From contig DLHY01000075.1 of the NCBI GenBank assembly GCA_002483445.1, positions 1 through 39,167 of the forward strand: a stretch of DNA of 39,167 nt, written 5' to 3'. This document shows positions 17,401 through 25,342 of the stretch, piece by piece (positions within the stretch are counted from its first letter, which is position 1; the number at the start of each line of letters is the position of its first letter). The notes under the pieces were generated by a model that worked only from the letters and a program-made list of their open reading frames with translations, searched no databases and had not been told where the DNA came from. The stretch comes from Blastocatellia bacterium UBA7656. GTDB lineage: Bacteria; Acidobacteriota; Blastocatellia; UBA7656. The translations under genes and the position numbers were made by a program.

Positions 17401-20329
17401 CGGACGACTGCTTTATTCAGACCCGTCCCTGCGCCCCCGACCGCACACTCTGGCGCTCAATACGAAAACTCAATCGGGCCTCTGGCCTTACGGCATCAGC
17501 GGCGACCTGCCAATCGCACTCGCGCGAATAAGCGAAGAGCGGGACTTGAACCTGGTGCATCAACTTCTGCGCGGTCACGAGTACCTCAGATTGAAAGGTC
17601 TCGTGTTCGACCTGGTCATCCTGAACGATCATCCACACAGCTACATTCAATCTCTGCAGGATGAGTTGCAGCGCCTCATTCGCATGAGCGGCTCGCAGGC
17701 TTTGATGGACAAGCCCGGCGGGGTATTCCTCCGTCGCAGTGACCTGATGCCTGAAGCCGACAGAATTTTGCTGCACACGGTGGCGCGAGTCGTGATTGTC
17801 GCGGATCGCGGCCCGCTCGAAGAACAACTCGTGCGGCGGCCTGCCGAAGATGATCTGCCTGTCAGATTCATCGCGCGCGCGTCTTCGCGCAAGCATCCGG
17901 AACCGGCCCTGACAATCCCCGACCTCGCATACTTTAACGGACTTGGTGGTTTTGCCGAAGGCGGGCGTGAGTATGTGACTATTCTGAGCGAAGATCAGTG
18001 GACGCCCGCTCCATGGTTGAATGTCATATCGAATTCGAAGGACTTCGGCTTTCAGATTTCCGAGGCAGGTGTTGGCTATACCTGGTCAGTCAACAGCCGC
18101 GAGAATCGGTTGACGCCCTGGTCGAACGATCCTGTAAGCGACCCGGCGGGCGAAGCCGTTTATTTGCGAGATGAAGAGACGGGCGAGACCTGGTCGCCCA
18201 CGCCTCTGCCTATCCGCGAGGCGGAACAGTATCTAATCAAGCACGGGCAGGGTTACACCATTTTCGAACACGCGAGTCACGGCATCCAACAAAACCTTTT
18301 GATCTTCGTCCCCGTGGATGCTTCGGTGAAAATCTCGCTTCTTCGCTTGCGAAACGAAACGGAAAGAAAGAGGCGCATATCCGTCACCAGCTATGTCGAA
18401 TGGGTGATGGGAGTCGAGCGCAGTCGCATGGCCCCTCACGTCATCACCGAAGTGGATAAGGACACCGGCGCAATACTGGCGCGCAATCCTTACAACAACG
18501 AGTTTGCCGAGCGAGTGGCATTCGCGGATATGAGCGAGCGAGAGCGCACCATCACCTGCGACCGCAAAGAGTTTCTGGGGCGCAACGGCTCGCACGCGAA
18601 CCCGGCGGCTTTAGGCCGTGTGAAGCTATCGGGGCGAGTCGGCGCGGGGCTTGATCCCTGCGCAGCTATGCAGGCGGTTATCGAACTGGCTCCGGGCGAA
18701 GAACGCGAAGTGGTTTTCCTGCTCGGCGAAAGTGAAAGCGTTGAAGAGGCCCGAAAGATAGCGGGCCTGTACAGGCAACTGGCTGTGGCAACGGAAGCGA
18801 TAGCGCAAGTCGTGGCTTACTGGGATGAGTTGCTGGGTGGGGTGGAAGTCAAAACGCCGGACCCGGCTATGGATATAATGATGAATCGCTGGTTGCTCTA
18901 TCAGTCGCTTTCGTGTCGCGTATGGGCGCGTTCGGCTTTCTATCAATCGGGTGGCGCTTACGGTTTTCGCGATCAGTTGCAGGATGTTTGCGCGCTCGTT
19001 TACGCAAAGCCTGAGATAGCGCGCGAGCAAATTCTGCGCGCGGCGGCGCGCCAGTTCAAAGAGGGAGATGTGCAGCACTGGTGGCATCCTCCGACGGGGC
19101 GCGGCGTGCGAACGCGATGTTCGGATGATCTTCTCTGGTTGCCGTTCGTCACAAGCTTCTACGTGAAGATCACGGGCGACGAATCTGTGCTGGAAGAAAC
19201 CATGCCGTTTCTCGATGCGCCGCTGCTTGCAGACGGCGAAGACGAATCTTACCTGGAGCCGACGGTTTCATCAGAATCAGCGAGCCTCTATGAACATTGC
19301 GCGCGGGCGCTTGATCGAAGCCTTGCAGTGGGAGAGCGCGGATTGCCGCTGATGGGTTCAGGCGACTGGAACGATGGAATGAACCGGATCGGCAACGAAG
19401 GCAGAGGCGAAAGCATCTGGCTCGGATGGTTTCTTCACAACACACTGGGCGAGTTCGCGCCCTTTTGCGACGCGCGCCGGGACAAACAACGTGGCGAGCA
19501 ATATCGCGATCACATGGAGAAATTGAAACAGGCGCTCGAAGAGCACGGATGGGATGGCGACTGGTATCGCCGCGCGTACTTCGATGATGGAACGCCTCTC
19601 GGCTCTGCGCAAAACGAAGTCTGCCGCATTGATTCGATAGCGCAATCGTGGGGAGTGATTTCCGGCGCAGCCGACAAGCGTCGCGCTGCGCGAGCGATGG
19701 CCGCCGTAGAAGAGTATTTGATCCGGCGCGGTGACGGGATCGTTCTTCTGTTCACTCCTCCATTCGATAAGAGCGCGCTCGATCCGGGATACATAAAGGG
19801 ATATGTGCCGGGCGTGCGCGAGAACGGCGGCCAGTATACGCACGCTGCATTGTGGACGTTGATAGCTTACGCGATGCTGGGCGACGGCGACCGCGCAGGC
19901 GAACTGTTCACTCTGTTGAATCCCATCAACCATGCTTCGACGCGCGCCGGATTGCATAAATACAGAGTCGAGCCTTACGTAGCGGCAGCCGATGTTTATG
20001 CGGTGTGGCCTCACACGGGACGGGGCGGCTGGACGTGGTACACAGGATCGGCAAGCTGGATATACAGGGCAGGTCTTGAGTCCATACTGGGTTTCAAGCT
20101 TCGTGGCGACCGGCTGCAAATCGATCCCTGCATTCCGCGAGGATGGAGAGAGTACGAAATAATCTACAGGCGCGGTTCGACCGAGTACCGTCTGGTTGTC
20201 GAAAACCCTCATGGCATCAATCGCGGAGTTGCGAAGATAGAAGTGGATGGCGAGCAGATGGCCGCGCCTGAGATTGCGCTCATAGATGATGGGAAGCAAC
20301 ACTTTGTTCGCATCACGCTCGACAGGTGA
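11486..20329 (+). CDS. Cyclic beta-1,2-glucan synthase-like protein (GT84, glucoamylase-like and GH94 modules)
   Basis: A 2947-residue protein of the size of NdvB/Cgs. It probably makes or trims cyclic beta-1,2-glucan at the inner membrane for the periplasm. An N-terminal region precedes a membrane-anchored GT84 glycosyltransferase: helices near 430-480, TLDSDTQLPRD near 645 holding the catalytic Asp residues, QHRWTRGDWQ near 791, then more helices between about 840 and 1020. A glucoamylase-like domain follows (about 1380-1605, with WFHLGRG, GVPWGVSESAYNARD and MVHHQGM). The last roughly 1300 residues are a GH94-type phosphorylase part with GSGDWNDGMNRIG near 2625, containing the family's acid residue. 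In rhizobial enzymes these parts do elongation, cyclisation and chain-length control. The ATG at 11552 is an alternative start 22 residues in; neither has a clear ribosome-binding site. Confidence 0.88.
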   Translation: MLKRVEFSSHNRAWLDFSRFHSMQKGVVAENSFEDPIREELLSVERLEQYATELAIEHQVSAKTKRGRLLLPRLEENGRELIAAYRALADSIRKELAVSPAAEWLVDNFHIVEEQLREIRRDLPKSYYNELPKLQSGEMAGYPRVYAIALALIAHTDSRLDVETLARVIRSYQQVTPLSIGELWAIAITLRVALVENLRRLAKRIVSARNAREEADELADKLLEIAGRQPNALVATLEASARKGKPMDRAFIVQLTQRLRDQDAEVWPALDWLEKQLARESTTTEQVVHLEHQRQAASQTTVGNIIASMRLLSTIDWKDFFESVSLIDPILAEDPTGDYSRMDFETRDRYRHVIEKIAQRTRSSEQEIARQAVRLAQESQQSAPEDQRRAHIGYYLIERGRADLEKQTHYRMGLGERFFRGALNHPTGAYLGSLASLTGLILSLLLLYASRSGASPLALILIALLLVVPTSDLALSLLNIDITTLIKPNPLPKMDMASGIPPTARTFVVIPTIFTSEETVRGLLENLEVHYLANRDENIYFALLGDFADAVQEDMPDDGRLLDAAIRGIEELNARYCDSETDRFYLFHRRRRWNEVEGQWIGWERKRGKLHEFNCLLRGAGDTSYFVATANADFLSKIRYVITLDSDTQLPRDSARRLIGAALHPLNQPRLDPRNGRVTEGYGILQPRVSMTLTSASRSLFARIFSGHTGVDPYTTAVSDIYQDMFGEGIYTGKGLYDVEAFEAALDDCVPENLLLSHDLFESLYARAALVTDVEFLDEYPSHYDSYAKRQHRWTRGDWQIARWLLPRVRDASNRPVRNRLPLIHRWKILDNLRRSLVAPTILLWLVAAWTVLPGSSLLWTLAILVIPAFPVYAHVTNALLLHPRGIPWTSHFWSIWGDLRTNTAQFGLSLVLIAHQACLQAHAIALTFYRKLISRKKLLEWATAAQVENGSAHDRGAFWQLMWPVEVVSVGVAVLVSITRPSAFLFAAPFLILWAASPLIAYWVSRELPKKKESLAADDERIARLVARRTWKFFETFAGADDNWLAPDNFQEDPRPVVAHRTSPTNIGLLLLSTAAARDFGYLGALEMIERFELTFATMEKLDRFHGHFLNWYDTKTLAPLAPQYVSTVDSGNLAGHLLAIKQISVEIVEQPLFDARVIDGLADTISLMREEAGKIGPVRQSTGAVTLKQLRGEIESCAALVSNGSPNTLSGWLALFQSVTERAVEVEDIINALSQEHGNERFEQLNSWTRSLIHQTSEHHRDLDMLAPWASALTSRMAQSITSCSDEIAADWNDTLRSLEGVPALSQLPEMCDEALARFAELRLKVEQCSIAQGEKALRGLGLFVSQIEQASETATTLASRYAEIARRSDDIMGAMDFRILFDEERKVFIIGYNVTDGRRDNSFYDLLASEARLASFIAIAKGDVPQEHWFHLGRGLTQVDSSRALISWTATMFEYLMPLLIMRGYAGTLLDQTHRAIVARQIEYGREQGVPWGVSESAYNARDLQLNYQYGPFGIPGLGLKRGLSDDLVVSPYSTALAAMVEPRAALENMRRLVREGALARYGFYEAIDYTKERLQPDQKSVLIKAFMVHHQGMIMVALDNLLNDNVMQRRFHSEPIVQATELLLQERIPRGIALPQPRAEEVRADGFSRSHTLPDPRRFNTANLPTPRTQLLSNGTYSVVVTTAGSGYSVCGGLAVTRWREDVTRDNWGSFCYLRDVRSGAIWSAGHLPVPGKPQSYEVALAEDKAEFRRSDVGIVTHTEIIVSAEDNTEVRRVSVTNNTTRPRDIELTSYLEVAIAPGAADAAHPAFSNLFVETEFIASESGLLATRRRRSQKEEEVWCFHVVIAEGETLGAVQYETDRARFLGRGHTTANPLAIMEDRPLSNTVGAVLDPIFSLRQRVRLAPDETARITFATGMAHSREESLRLADKYHNPFAFDREAGLAWTKAQVEMRHLQVDAGEAHLFQRLAGRLLYSDPSLRPRPHTLALNTKTQSGLWPYGISGDLPIALARISEERDLNLVHQLLRGHEYLRLKGLVFDLVILNDHPHSYIQSLQDELQRLIRMSGSQALMDKPGGVFLRRSDLMPEADRILLHTVARVVIVADRGPLEEQLVRRPAEDDLPVRFIARASSRKHPEPALTIPDLAYFNGLGGFAEGGREYVTILSEDQWTPAPWLNVISNSKDFGFQISEAGVGYTWSVNSRENRLTPWSNDPVSDPAGEAVYLRDEETGETWSPTPLPIREAEQYLIKHGQGYTIFEHASHGIQQNLLIFVPVDASVKISLLRLRNETERKRRISVTSYVEWVMGVERSRMAPHVITEVDKDTGAILARNPYNNEFAERVAFADMSERERTITCDRKEFLGRNGSHANPAALGRVKLSGRVGAGLDPCAAMQAVIELAPGEEREVVFLLGESESVEEARKIAGLYRQLAVATEAIAQVVAYWDELLGGVEVKTPDPAMDIMMNRWLLYQSLSCRVWARSAFYQSGGAYGFRDQLQDVCALVYAKPEIAREQILRAAARQFKEGDVQHWWHPPTGRGVRTRCSDDLLWLPFVTSFYVKITGDESVLEETMPFLDAPLLADGEDESYLEPTVSSESASLYEHCARALDRSLAVGERGLPLMGSGDWNDGMNRIGNEGRGESIWLGWFLHNTLGEFAPFCDARRDKQRGEQYRDHMEKLKQALEEHGWDGDWYRRAYFDDGTPLGSAQNEVCRIDSIAQSWGVISGAADKRRAARAMAAVEEYLIRRGDGIVLLFTPPFDKSALDPGYIKGYVPGVRENGGQYTHAALWTLIAYAMLGDGDRAGELFTLLNPINHASTRAGLHKYRVEPYVAAADVYAVWPHTGRGGWTWYTGSASWIYRAGLESILGFKLRGDRLQIDPCIPRGWREYEIIYRRGSTEYRLVVENPHGINRGVAKIEVDGEQMAAPEIALIDDGKQHFVRITLDR

Positions 20330-20353
20330 TGGGTGATGGGCGAAAAGATGAAG

Positions 20354-20390
20354 AGGTGAACGGGTGATGAACTTTTTCACCCTTTCACCT
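20354..20390. terminator. Candidate bidirectional terminator hairpin
   Basis: A 14-bp stem with one mismatch (left arm AGGTGAACGGGTGA, right arm TCACCCTTTCACCT) has a short T-rich loop. It lies between the converging glucan-synthase-like gene and nusB. Just upstream is a GGTGATGGGTGATGGG run like the one at 7462. There is no long T-tract after the stem, so termination is inferred from position. Confidence 0.45.
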
Positions 20391-20421
20391 GTTCCCTGTC
20401 CCCTTCTCAAGCCGGGAGGGA

Positions 20422-20874
20422 TCAATTCTTCTGCGAGGTGGTCGCGCTCGAAGCGGTTTCCTTGTCTTCGAGGTCTCGCTTGACGGCGTCGAGGATGCCG
20501 TTTATGAACTGTGTGGCTTCGAAGGTGGAAAAGCGGCGGGCTATTTCGAGGGCTTCATTGATGACGACTGTCTTGGGAGTTTCCGGCTCGTAGAGAAATT
20601 CGTAGATGGCAAGTCTGAGGATGTTGCGGTCGACGACGGCCATGCGCGATATTCGCCAGTGTTCGGCGCGGCGACGAATATGTTCGTCAATTTCCGTGAA
20701 GTGAGCAGTTGCTCCGAGCGCGAGGCGGTCGGCATACTCGCGCGGGACATCGCCCGCCTCTTCGCCGAACGACGACCAGTAAAGATCGGTCAACGCCTCG
20801 ACTGCGGGGCGCGATACATCGAACTGAAAGAGCATCTGTAAGGCGCTTATTCGAGCCTTACGTCTGGCACCCAT
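20422..20874 (-). CDS. nusB: Transcription antitermination protein NusB
   Basis: A 150-residue all-helical protein that, with NusE (ribosomal protein S10), binds boxA RNA and supports antitermination on rRNA operons. The conserved opening is present (ARISALQMLFQFDVS), followed by NILRLAIYEFLYEPETPKTVVINEALEIARRFS and FINGILDAVKRDL, all typical of NusB. The C-terminal tail after the last helix is a short polar stretch. It is the downstream member of a ribH-nusB pair with a gap of about 58 bp, a common bacterial arrangement, and the ATG at 20874 fits the family start. Confidence 0.96.
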   Translation of the reverse strand: MGARRKARISALQMLFQFDVSRPAVEALTDLYWSSFGEEAGDVPREYADRLALGATAHFTEIDEHIRRRAEHWRISRMAVVDRNILRLAIYEFLYEPETPKTVVINEALEIARRFSTFEATQFINGILDAVKRDLEDKETASSATTSQKN

Positions 20875-20932
20875 AACTAAATTCCTGCAACCAAAAAAGT
20901 GCTACAAAGTTTCGGCAGTCTCTCGACCGCCA

Positions 20933-21397
20933 TTAAATTTCGCGATAAAGATTAGCGAGTTCCACTGCTGTCATTGCGGCCTCGAACCCCTTGTTGCCGG
21001 ATTTCGCCCCGGCCCGGTCTATGGCCTGCTCCAAAGTGTCTGCGGTGACGACTCCGAGGGCTACCGGCACGCCTGATTCCAGAGAGACCTGAGCTATCCC
21101 TTTGAAGACTTCTGAGGCGATGTATTCGTTATGAGAAGTCTCTCCGCGAATGATCGCGCCGAGGCAGATCATAACGTCATAGACGCCGGAAGCAGCGACT
21201 TTCTTCACAGCCAGCGGGAGTTCGAATGAGCCTGGGACTCTGATTATGGTGATGGCATCGGAGGAAGCGCCGAGACGTTCGAGCGCATCCATCGCGCCGC
21301 TGATGAGACGGCTTACGATGAAATCATTCCAGCGGCCAGCAACAACAGCCACCCGAAGTCCTTCGGCGCTCAATCGCCCCTGTAGGGTTTTTGCCAA
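20933..21397 (-). CDS. ribH: 6,7-dimethyl-8-ribityllumazine synthase
   Basis: RibH catalyses the penultimate step of riboflavin synthesis, condensing the pyrimidinedione amine with dihydroxybutanone phosphate. All family blocks are present: GRWNDFIVSRLISGAMDALE, RVPGSFELPLAVKK, CLGAIIRGETSHNEYIASEV, PVALGVVTADTLEQAIDRAG and NKGFEAAMTAVEL. I place the start at the TTG at 21397: GAGGAG lies nine bases upstream and the resulting length (154 residues) is the family norm. The frame stays open to another TTG at 21442, which would add a charged 15-residue extension and has no ribosome-binding site. No ATG is available in either region. It is the first gene of the ribH-nusB operon. Confidence 0.95.
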   Translation of the reverse strand: MAKTLQGRLSAEGLRVAVVAGRWNDFIVSRLISGAMDALERLGASSDAITIIRVPGSFELPLAVKKVAASGVYDVMICLGAIIRGETSHNEYIASEVFKGIAQVSLESGVPVALGVVTADTLEQAIDRAGAKSGNKGFEAAMTAVELANLYREI

Positions 21398-21663
21398 CTG
21401 CTTGATCTCCTCTTCGCGCTCGCGTGAGAGAATCGCGCGCAACCAGTGATTCGATTAACAACCGAGTTCGAGTATATGGAGGCGCAGAGTCGATGTCAAG
21501 GATGGCCATTTTTGATCAAAGGTTGCGCTCGACATTGATTTTGCTCCGGCAACAACGAATGAAATCTATTGCGGCATCTATCAAGCTGGTTTACAGTTCC
21601 AGCTATACGGATTGGTGTTATCTCATTCTCGATCTGGTTGTTTCGTTCGACACTCCCGCTTAT

Positions 21664-21692
21664 TTGACAGATACACTACTATTCGATAGAAC
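21664..21692 (+). promoter_or_regulatory. Candidate sigma-70-type promoter for the hybrid histidine kinase
   Basis: A perfect TTGACA at 21664-21669 is followed by a 17-bp spacer and TAGAAC at 21687-21692 (4 of 6 matches to the -10 consensus). The site lies about 50 bp upstream of the kinase ATG, in the roughly 300-bp gap between the divergent ribH and kinase genes. The rest of that gap shows nothing recognisable. Confidence 0.4.
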
Positions 21693-21742
21693 CGTACACG
21701 CAGCCACGCGCTGGATTGGCGGGCTGCTCAAAGGCGCTGACA

Positions 21743-24043
21743 ATGACGCAATCTCAGATTGACCAGAAGCGATCCGGGAATATGCTCTCCCGCGCCGTTC
21801 TAACGCCGTTTGTCCTGCGTTATGGATTGGGGCTGGCCGCATTCGCTCTGACCATTCTCATAGCCCTGATCCTCAGACGTTATTCAATCAGCTTTGATCT
21901 GAGCCTTCTGATCATTCTTGTGCTGATCGGCGTCAGTTGGTATGGCGGAAAAGGGCCGGGACTGATGGCGCTGATTCTGTTTGAAGCAACAGCGATCACA
22001 ATAGCCTTGCGATCACAAACAGCGTCACCGATAACGATAAAATATATAATCACGCAGTTCAACGCAATGATTCTGTTCACCTTCCTCATAGTGCTGGTCA
22101 GCGGGCGGAGAGAGAGTGAACGCCGACTACGCGAGCAACATCAGTGGTTGAGAGTAACGCTTTCCAGCATCGGTGATGCGGTCATCGCAACCGACACACA
22201 ATCGCGCGTGACTTTTCTCAACCCGGTTGCTGAGTCCTTAACCGGATGGAAGCAGGAAGAAGCCGTCGGCCAGCCGCTTGATAAGGTTTTCAGACTCGTG
22301 AGTGAAGAGACGCGCGCCAGCGTCGAAAATCCCGTAACGAAGGCGCTCAAAGAGGGCCACATCGTCGGGCTTGCAAATCACACCTTGTTGATAGCGAGGG
22401 ACGGCAGAGAGATTGCCATCGACGACAGCAGCGCGCCCATCCGCAACGAGAGAGGTGAAATAAACGGCGTCGTCCTCATCTTCCGCGATATCACAGGGCG
22501 TAAAAAAGCGGAAGAGGCTATGCACGCTTCGGAAGAACGTTTCTCAAAGGCATTCAGGGCAAGTCCGGTTCCGATGAGCATAGTGACATACAAAGAGGGG
22601 CGCTATATTGACGTGAACGAGAGCTTCCTCAGCAACAGCGGCTATACGAACGAAGAGATCATAGGTCGCACGACGACTGACATCGGCATCTATGCCGACC
22701 CGGAAGAACGCAGCCGCCTCAGACAGATTCTTGAGCAGCACGGAGGCATCCGTAACGTCGAAGTCCATCGCCGCGTAAAGGGCGGCGAAGTGCGCATAGC
22801 CCTTACATCGTCAGAGTTGATCACGCTCGACGGAGAGCAGTGCATACTCACCACGACCAATGACATCACTGAACACAAACGGCTCGAAGAACAACTCCTC
22901 CAATCGCAGAAGATGGAAGCCGTAGGCCGTCTGGCGGGCGGCATCGCGCATGATTTCAATAATCTCCTGACAGCCATCATAGGCTACAGTCAGATCATAC
23001 TGAGCGGTCTCGATGAAGGCGATCCGGTGCGAGATCAAATCGGGGAGATCGAGAAAGCCGGCAAACGCGCCGCCGCGCTGACCAGCCAGCTTCTGGCCTT
23101 CAGCCGTAAGCAGATACTTCAACCCAAAGTGCTGAACCTCAACGCGGTGATAGCGGATATAGACAAGATGCTCCGGCGACTGATCGGAGAAGATATTGAA
23201 CTGAGAATCAACCTGGATGCGGCGATTGGACGGGTCAAGGCCGATCCGGGACAGATCGAGCAGATAATCGTGAACCTTGCAGTCAACGCCCGCGATGCTA
23301 TGCCCAGGGGCGGCAAGCTGACCATAGAGACTCAAAACGTTTATCTCGATGAGCCGTATGCCAATCAGCACGCAGAGGTTCAACCCGGCTCTTATGTGAT
23401 GCTGGCAATGAGCGATACAGGCACGGGGATGGATAAGGAAACTCAGGCAAACATCTTCGAGCCTTTCTTTACGACTAAAGAGAAAGGCAGAGGCACAGGA
23501 TTGGGTTTATCCACCGTCTACGGAATAGTCAAACAGAGCAGCGGACATATCTGGGTTTACAGCGAGCCGGGAAGGGGAACGACCTTCAAGATATACCTGC
23601 CGCTGATCGAAGAGTCAGCCGAGATTGCAGAAACACCCGCCCCGATTGCCGAATCACTAAGGGGACACGAAACGATCCTCGTAGTCGAGGACGAGGAAGT
23701 GGTAAGAAACCTGGCCTGCGAGATTCTTCAGATAAATGGCTACACGGTGTTGGAAGCCGCCGATGCGAATGAGGCTCTTTTGAAATATGAGCAGCACGAA
23801 GGCGCGATTCATCTGATGATAACCGATGTCGTAATGCCCAGCATCAGTGGCCGGGAGTTGGCTGAACACCTGACACCTTCGCGACCGGAAATGAAAGTTC
23901 TCTACATGTCGGGTTATACGGATGACGCCATAGTACACCACGGCGTGCTGGACGCAGGTACAGCCTTTCTGCAAAAACCATTCACGCCGGACGCTCTGGC
24001 GCGCAAGGCCCGCGAGGTTCTCGACGCGCCTCGATCACAGTGA
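21743..24043 (+). CDS. Membrane hybrid histidine kinase with DUF4118-like sensor, two PAS domains and a receiver
   Basis: A 766-residue sensor. The N-terminus has several membrane helices (about 27-120) with LIGVSWYGGKGPGLMA, resembling the DUF4118 region of KdpD. Two PAS domains follow at about 130-255 and 262-380. The kinase core has H403 (GGIAHDFNNLLTAIIGY), the N box NLAVNARDAM at 511-520, DTGTGMD at 558-564 and GRGTGLGLSTVYG near 582-594. The receiver domain (about 643-765) has the phospho-acceptor Asp695 and Lys745. This PAS-HK-REC type usually passes phosphate to a separate DNA-binding regulator, which is not adjacent. I chose the ATG at 21743 because AAAGG lies eight bases upstream. 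The stop codon falls inside the target duplication of the MITE that follows. Confidence 0.93.
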   Translation: MTQSQIDQKRSGNMLSRAVLTPFVLRYGLGLAAFALTILIALILRRYSISFDLSLLIILVLIGVSWYGGKGPGLMALILFEATAITIALRSQTASPITIKYIITQFNAMILFTFLIVLVSGRRESERRLREQHQWLRVTLSSIGDAVIATDTQSRVTFLNPVAESLTGWKQEEAVGQPLDKVFRLVSEETRASVENPVTKALKEGHIVGLANHTLLIARDGREIAIDDSSAPIRNERGEINGVVLIFRDITGRKKAEEAMHASEERFSKAFRASPVPMSIVTYKEGRYIDVNESFLSNSGYTNEEIIGRTTTDIGIYADPEERSRLRQILEQHGGIRNVEVHRRVKGGEVRIALTSSELITLDGEQCILTTTNDITEHKRLEEQLLQSQKMEAVGRLAGGIAHDFNNLLTAIIGYSQIILSGLDEGDPVRDQIGEIEKAGKRAAALTSQLLAFSRKQILQPKVLNLNAVIADIDKMLRRLIGEDIELRINLDAAIGRVKADPGQIEQIIVNLAVNARDAMPRGGKLTIETQNVYLDEPYANQHAEVQPGSYVMLAMSDTGTGMDKETQANIFEPFFTTKEKGRGTGLGLSTVYGIVKQSSGHIWVYSEPGRGTTFKIYLPLIEESAEIAETPAPIAESLRGHETILVVEDEEVVRNLACEILQINGYTVLEAADANEALLKYEQHEGAIHLMITDVVMPSISGRELAEHLTPSRPEMKVLYMSGYTDDAIVHHGVLDAGTAFLQKPFTPDALARKAREVLDAPRSQ

Positions 24044-24046
24044 CCA

Positions 24047-24221
24047 TAGGGCCATTGAATTCTTCGAAGGTCGGACTGAAGATAAAAACCACAGATGAAC
24101 ACCGATGGACACAGATAGAGAAAAATCAAAGATTTCTCCGGCTTTTCTTCTCCCGTCTTATCCGTGTTTATCTGTGTTCATCTGTGGTTTCTTCCTTTCC
24201 GCTGAAAATTAAATGGCCCTA
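24047..24221. mobile_element. MITE-like palindromic element, TAGGGCCATT family, copy 1
   Basis: A 175-bp non-coding element with inverted ends (TAGGGCCATT exact, then close matches; right end AAAATTAAATGGCCCTA). The interior is a long imperfect palindrome of AACCACAGATGAACAC-like words and their complement. It is flanked by direct repeats CAGTGACCATA (24038-24048 and 24222-24232; 9 bp if the element is taken to begin at TA), a target-site duplication. The left copy contains the kinase stop codon TGA. A sister element lies at 38774. From 24233 to the sigma-factor start there is no gene. Confidence 0.85.
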
Positions 24222-24426
24222 CAGTGACCATACTCGATATCACCTGAAACGATTCATCTTTTTTCCGCTCGCGCTCAAATTGATAAGGCCGTGGCCTGAT
24301 ATTCAACCAAAACGATCTCGACAGCTACTCGAAGGGCAAAGACAGAGTTTTTTTCCTGCAACCTGATCTGCCAGAGTGACAGATAAAGAAGAATGGGTAA
24401 AACTCTTATGCGACAGGAGGTCGCCA

Positions 24427-25341
24427 ATGCCGAAATTGAGCAAAGAGCAGGAACGCGAACTGGCGGCGCGAGCAAAGCAGGGCGACCGGGAAGCTATCGA
24501 GCAATTGATAAAAATTCATGAGCCACTTGTGCGCGGCATCGCAAACGATATTTGCAAGAGGCATACCTGCATGGACTTGCAAATAATCCTCATTAACGAA
24601 GGCCAAAGCGCCTTATTCGAACAAATCGGCAAATTCGATCCGAATCGAGGAATACGCTTTTCGACCTTCGTTTATTGGAGAATTGACGGAGCGATGCATG
24701 ACTATCTGTGGCATAACAAGTACAAAGATGTTTACGGCAGCAGAACAAAATGGGAATTCGTCAGAGACGTTCGACTGGCTCACGACGAGTTGATGAACGC
24801 GCTTCCGGACATGCCTACGGTTGAAGAGATTGCCCGATATATGACGGTTTCGGTTGCCGAAGCGGAGACCGTTCTGGGGCATAAAGAGCGATTGCCCGAG
24901 GTCGACGCAAAGAGTATTGCAGAGCGAACGGGATTGCCGCTTTGGAAAGTGCGCCGCATTCTCAACAAACATTCGGCCATCAAGAGCAAAGCGAAATCCC
25001 CTGACCTCTCGGCAGAAAATGTGGCAGAGAAATTGCGCGTCACCCCGCAAGCAGTCGATGAAGCGTTGGACATCGCATCGGAAAAGATGTCTGACAACTT
25101 TTCTGCCGATAGCTCTACGCCGGAAGAAATCGCCGCGAAAAATGAGAGGCTCGAAAATCTGCATCGCGCGATTCAGGTACTGCCTGATAAAGAGAGGCGC
25201 GTAATCACTCTTCGCTACTACGAAAAATTAACGATGAAAGAAATTTCTGAAACCACAGGGATCAACATCAACGCAGTCAAGAGCCGTATGCGTCGCGCGC
25301 GCGCCAGGTTGAAAAACCGTTTGCAGGATGGAGGTGAATGA
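24427..25341 (+). CDS. Sigma-70 family RNA polymerase sigma factor, divergent
   Basis: A 304-residue sigma factor that would direct RNA polymerase to a specific promoter set. Region 2 lies at about 10-95, with ALFEQIGKFDPNRGIRFSTF and VYWRIDGAMHDYL matching the 2.2-2.4 core. Region 4 at about 242-295 has LPDKERRVITLRYYEKLTMK and the helix-turn-helix GININAVKSRMRRARARL. Between them are three short helix-turn-helix-like blocks (130-151, 158-181, 192-216), more than the single region 3 of most group 3 sigmas. I chose the ATG at 24427 over an upstream GTG at 24376 because CAGGAGGT lies just before it. The next gene starts one base after its stop and encodes a probable anti-sigma factor. Confidence 0.9.
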   Translation: MPKLSKEQERELAARAKQGDREAIEQLIKIHEPLVRGIANDICKRHTCMDLQIILINEGQSALFEQIGKFDPNRGIRFSTFVYWRIDGAMHDYLWHNKYKDVYGSRTKWEFVRDVRLAHDELMNALPDMPTVEEIARYMTVSVAEAETVLGHKERLPEVDAKSIAERTGLPLWKVRRILNKHSAIKSKAKSPDLSAENVAEKLRVTPQAVDEALDIASEKMSDNFSADSSTPEEIAAKNERLENLHRAIQVLPDKERRVITLRYYEKLTMKEISETTGININAVKSRMRRARARLKNRLQDGGE

Positions 25342-25342
25342 A

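Noticed and set aside
19358..20425. A 355-codon open frame antisense to the glucan synthase gene
   Set aside because: It lies wholly opposite a clearly coding gene in GC-rich DNA, has no recognisable domain and arises from codon bias of the real frame.
21424..21762. A 112-codon forward frame overlapping the ribH start and the kinase start
   Set aside because: It overlaps both gene starts, contains the likely kinase promoter and has no recognisable domain.
24040..24366. A 108-codon forward frame after the histidine kinase
   Set aside because: Most of it is the palindromic MITE at 24047-24221.
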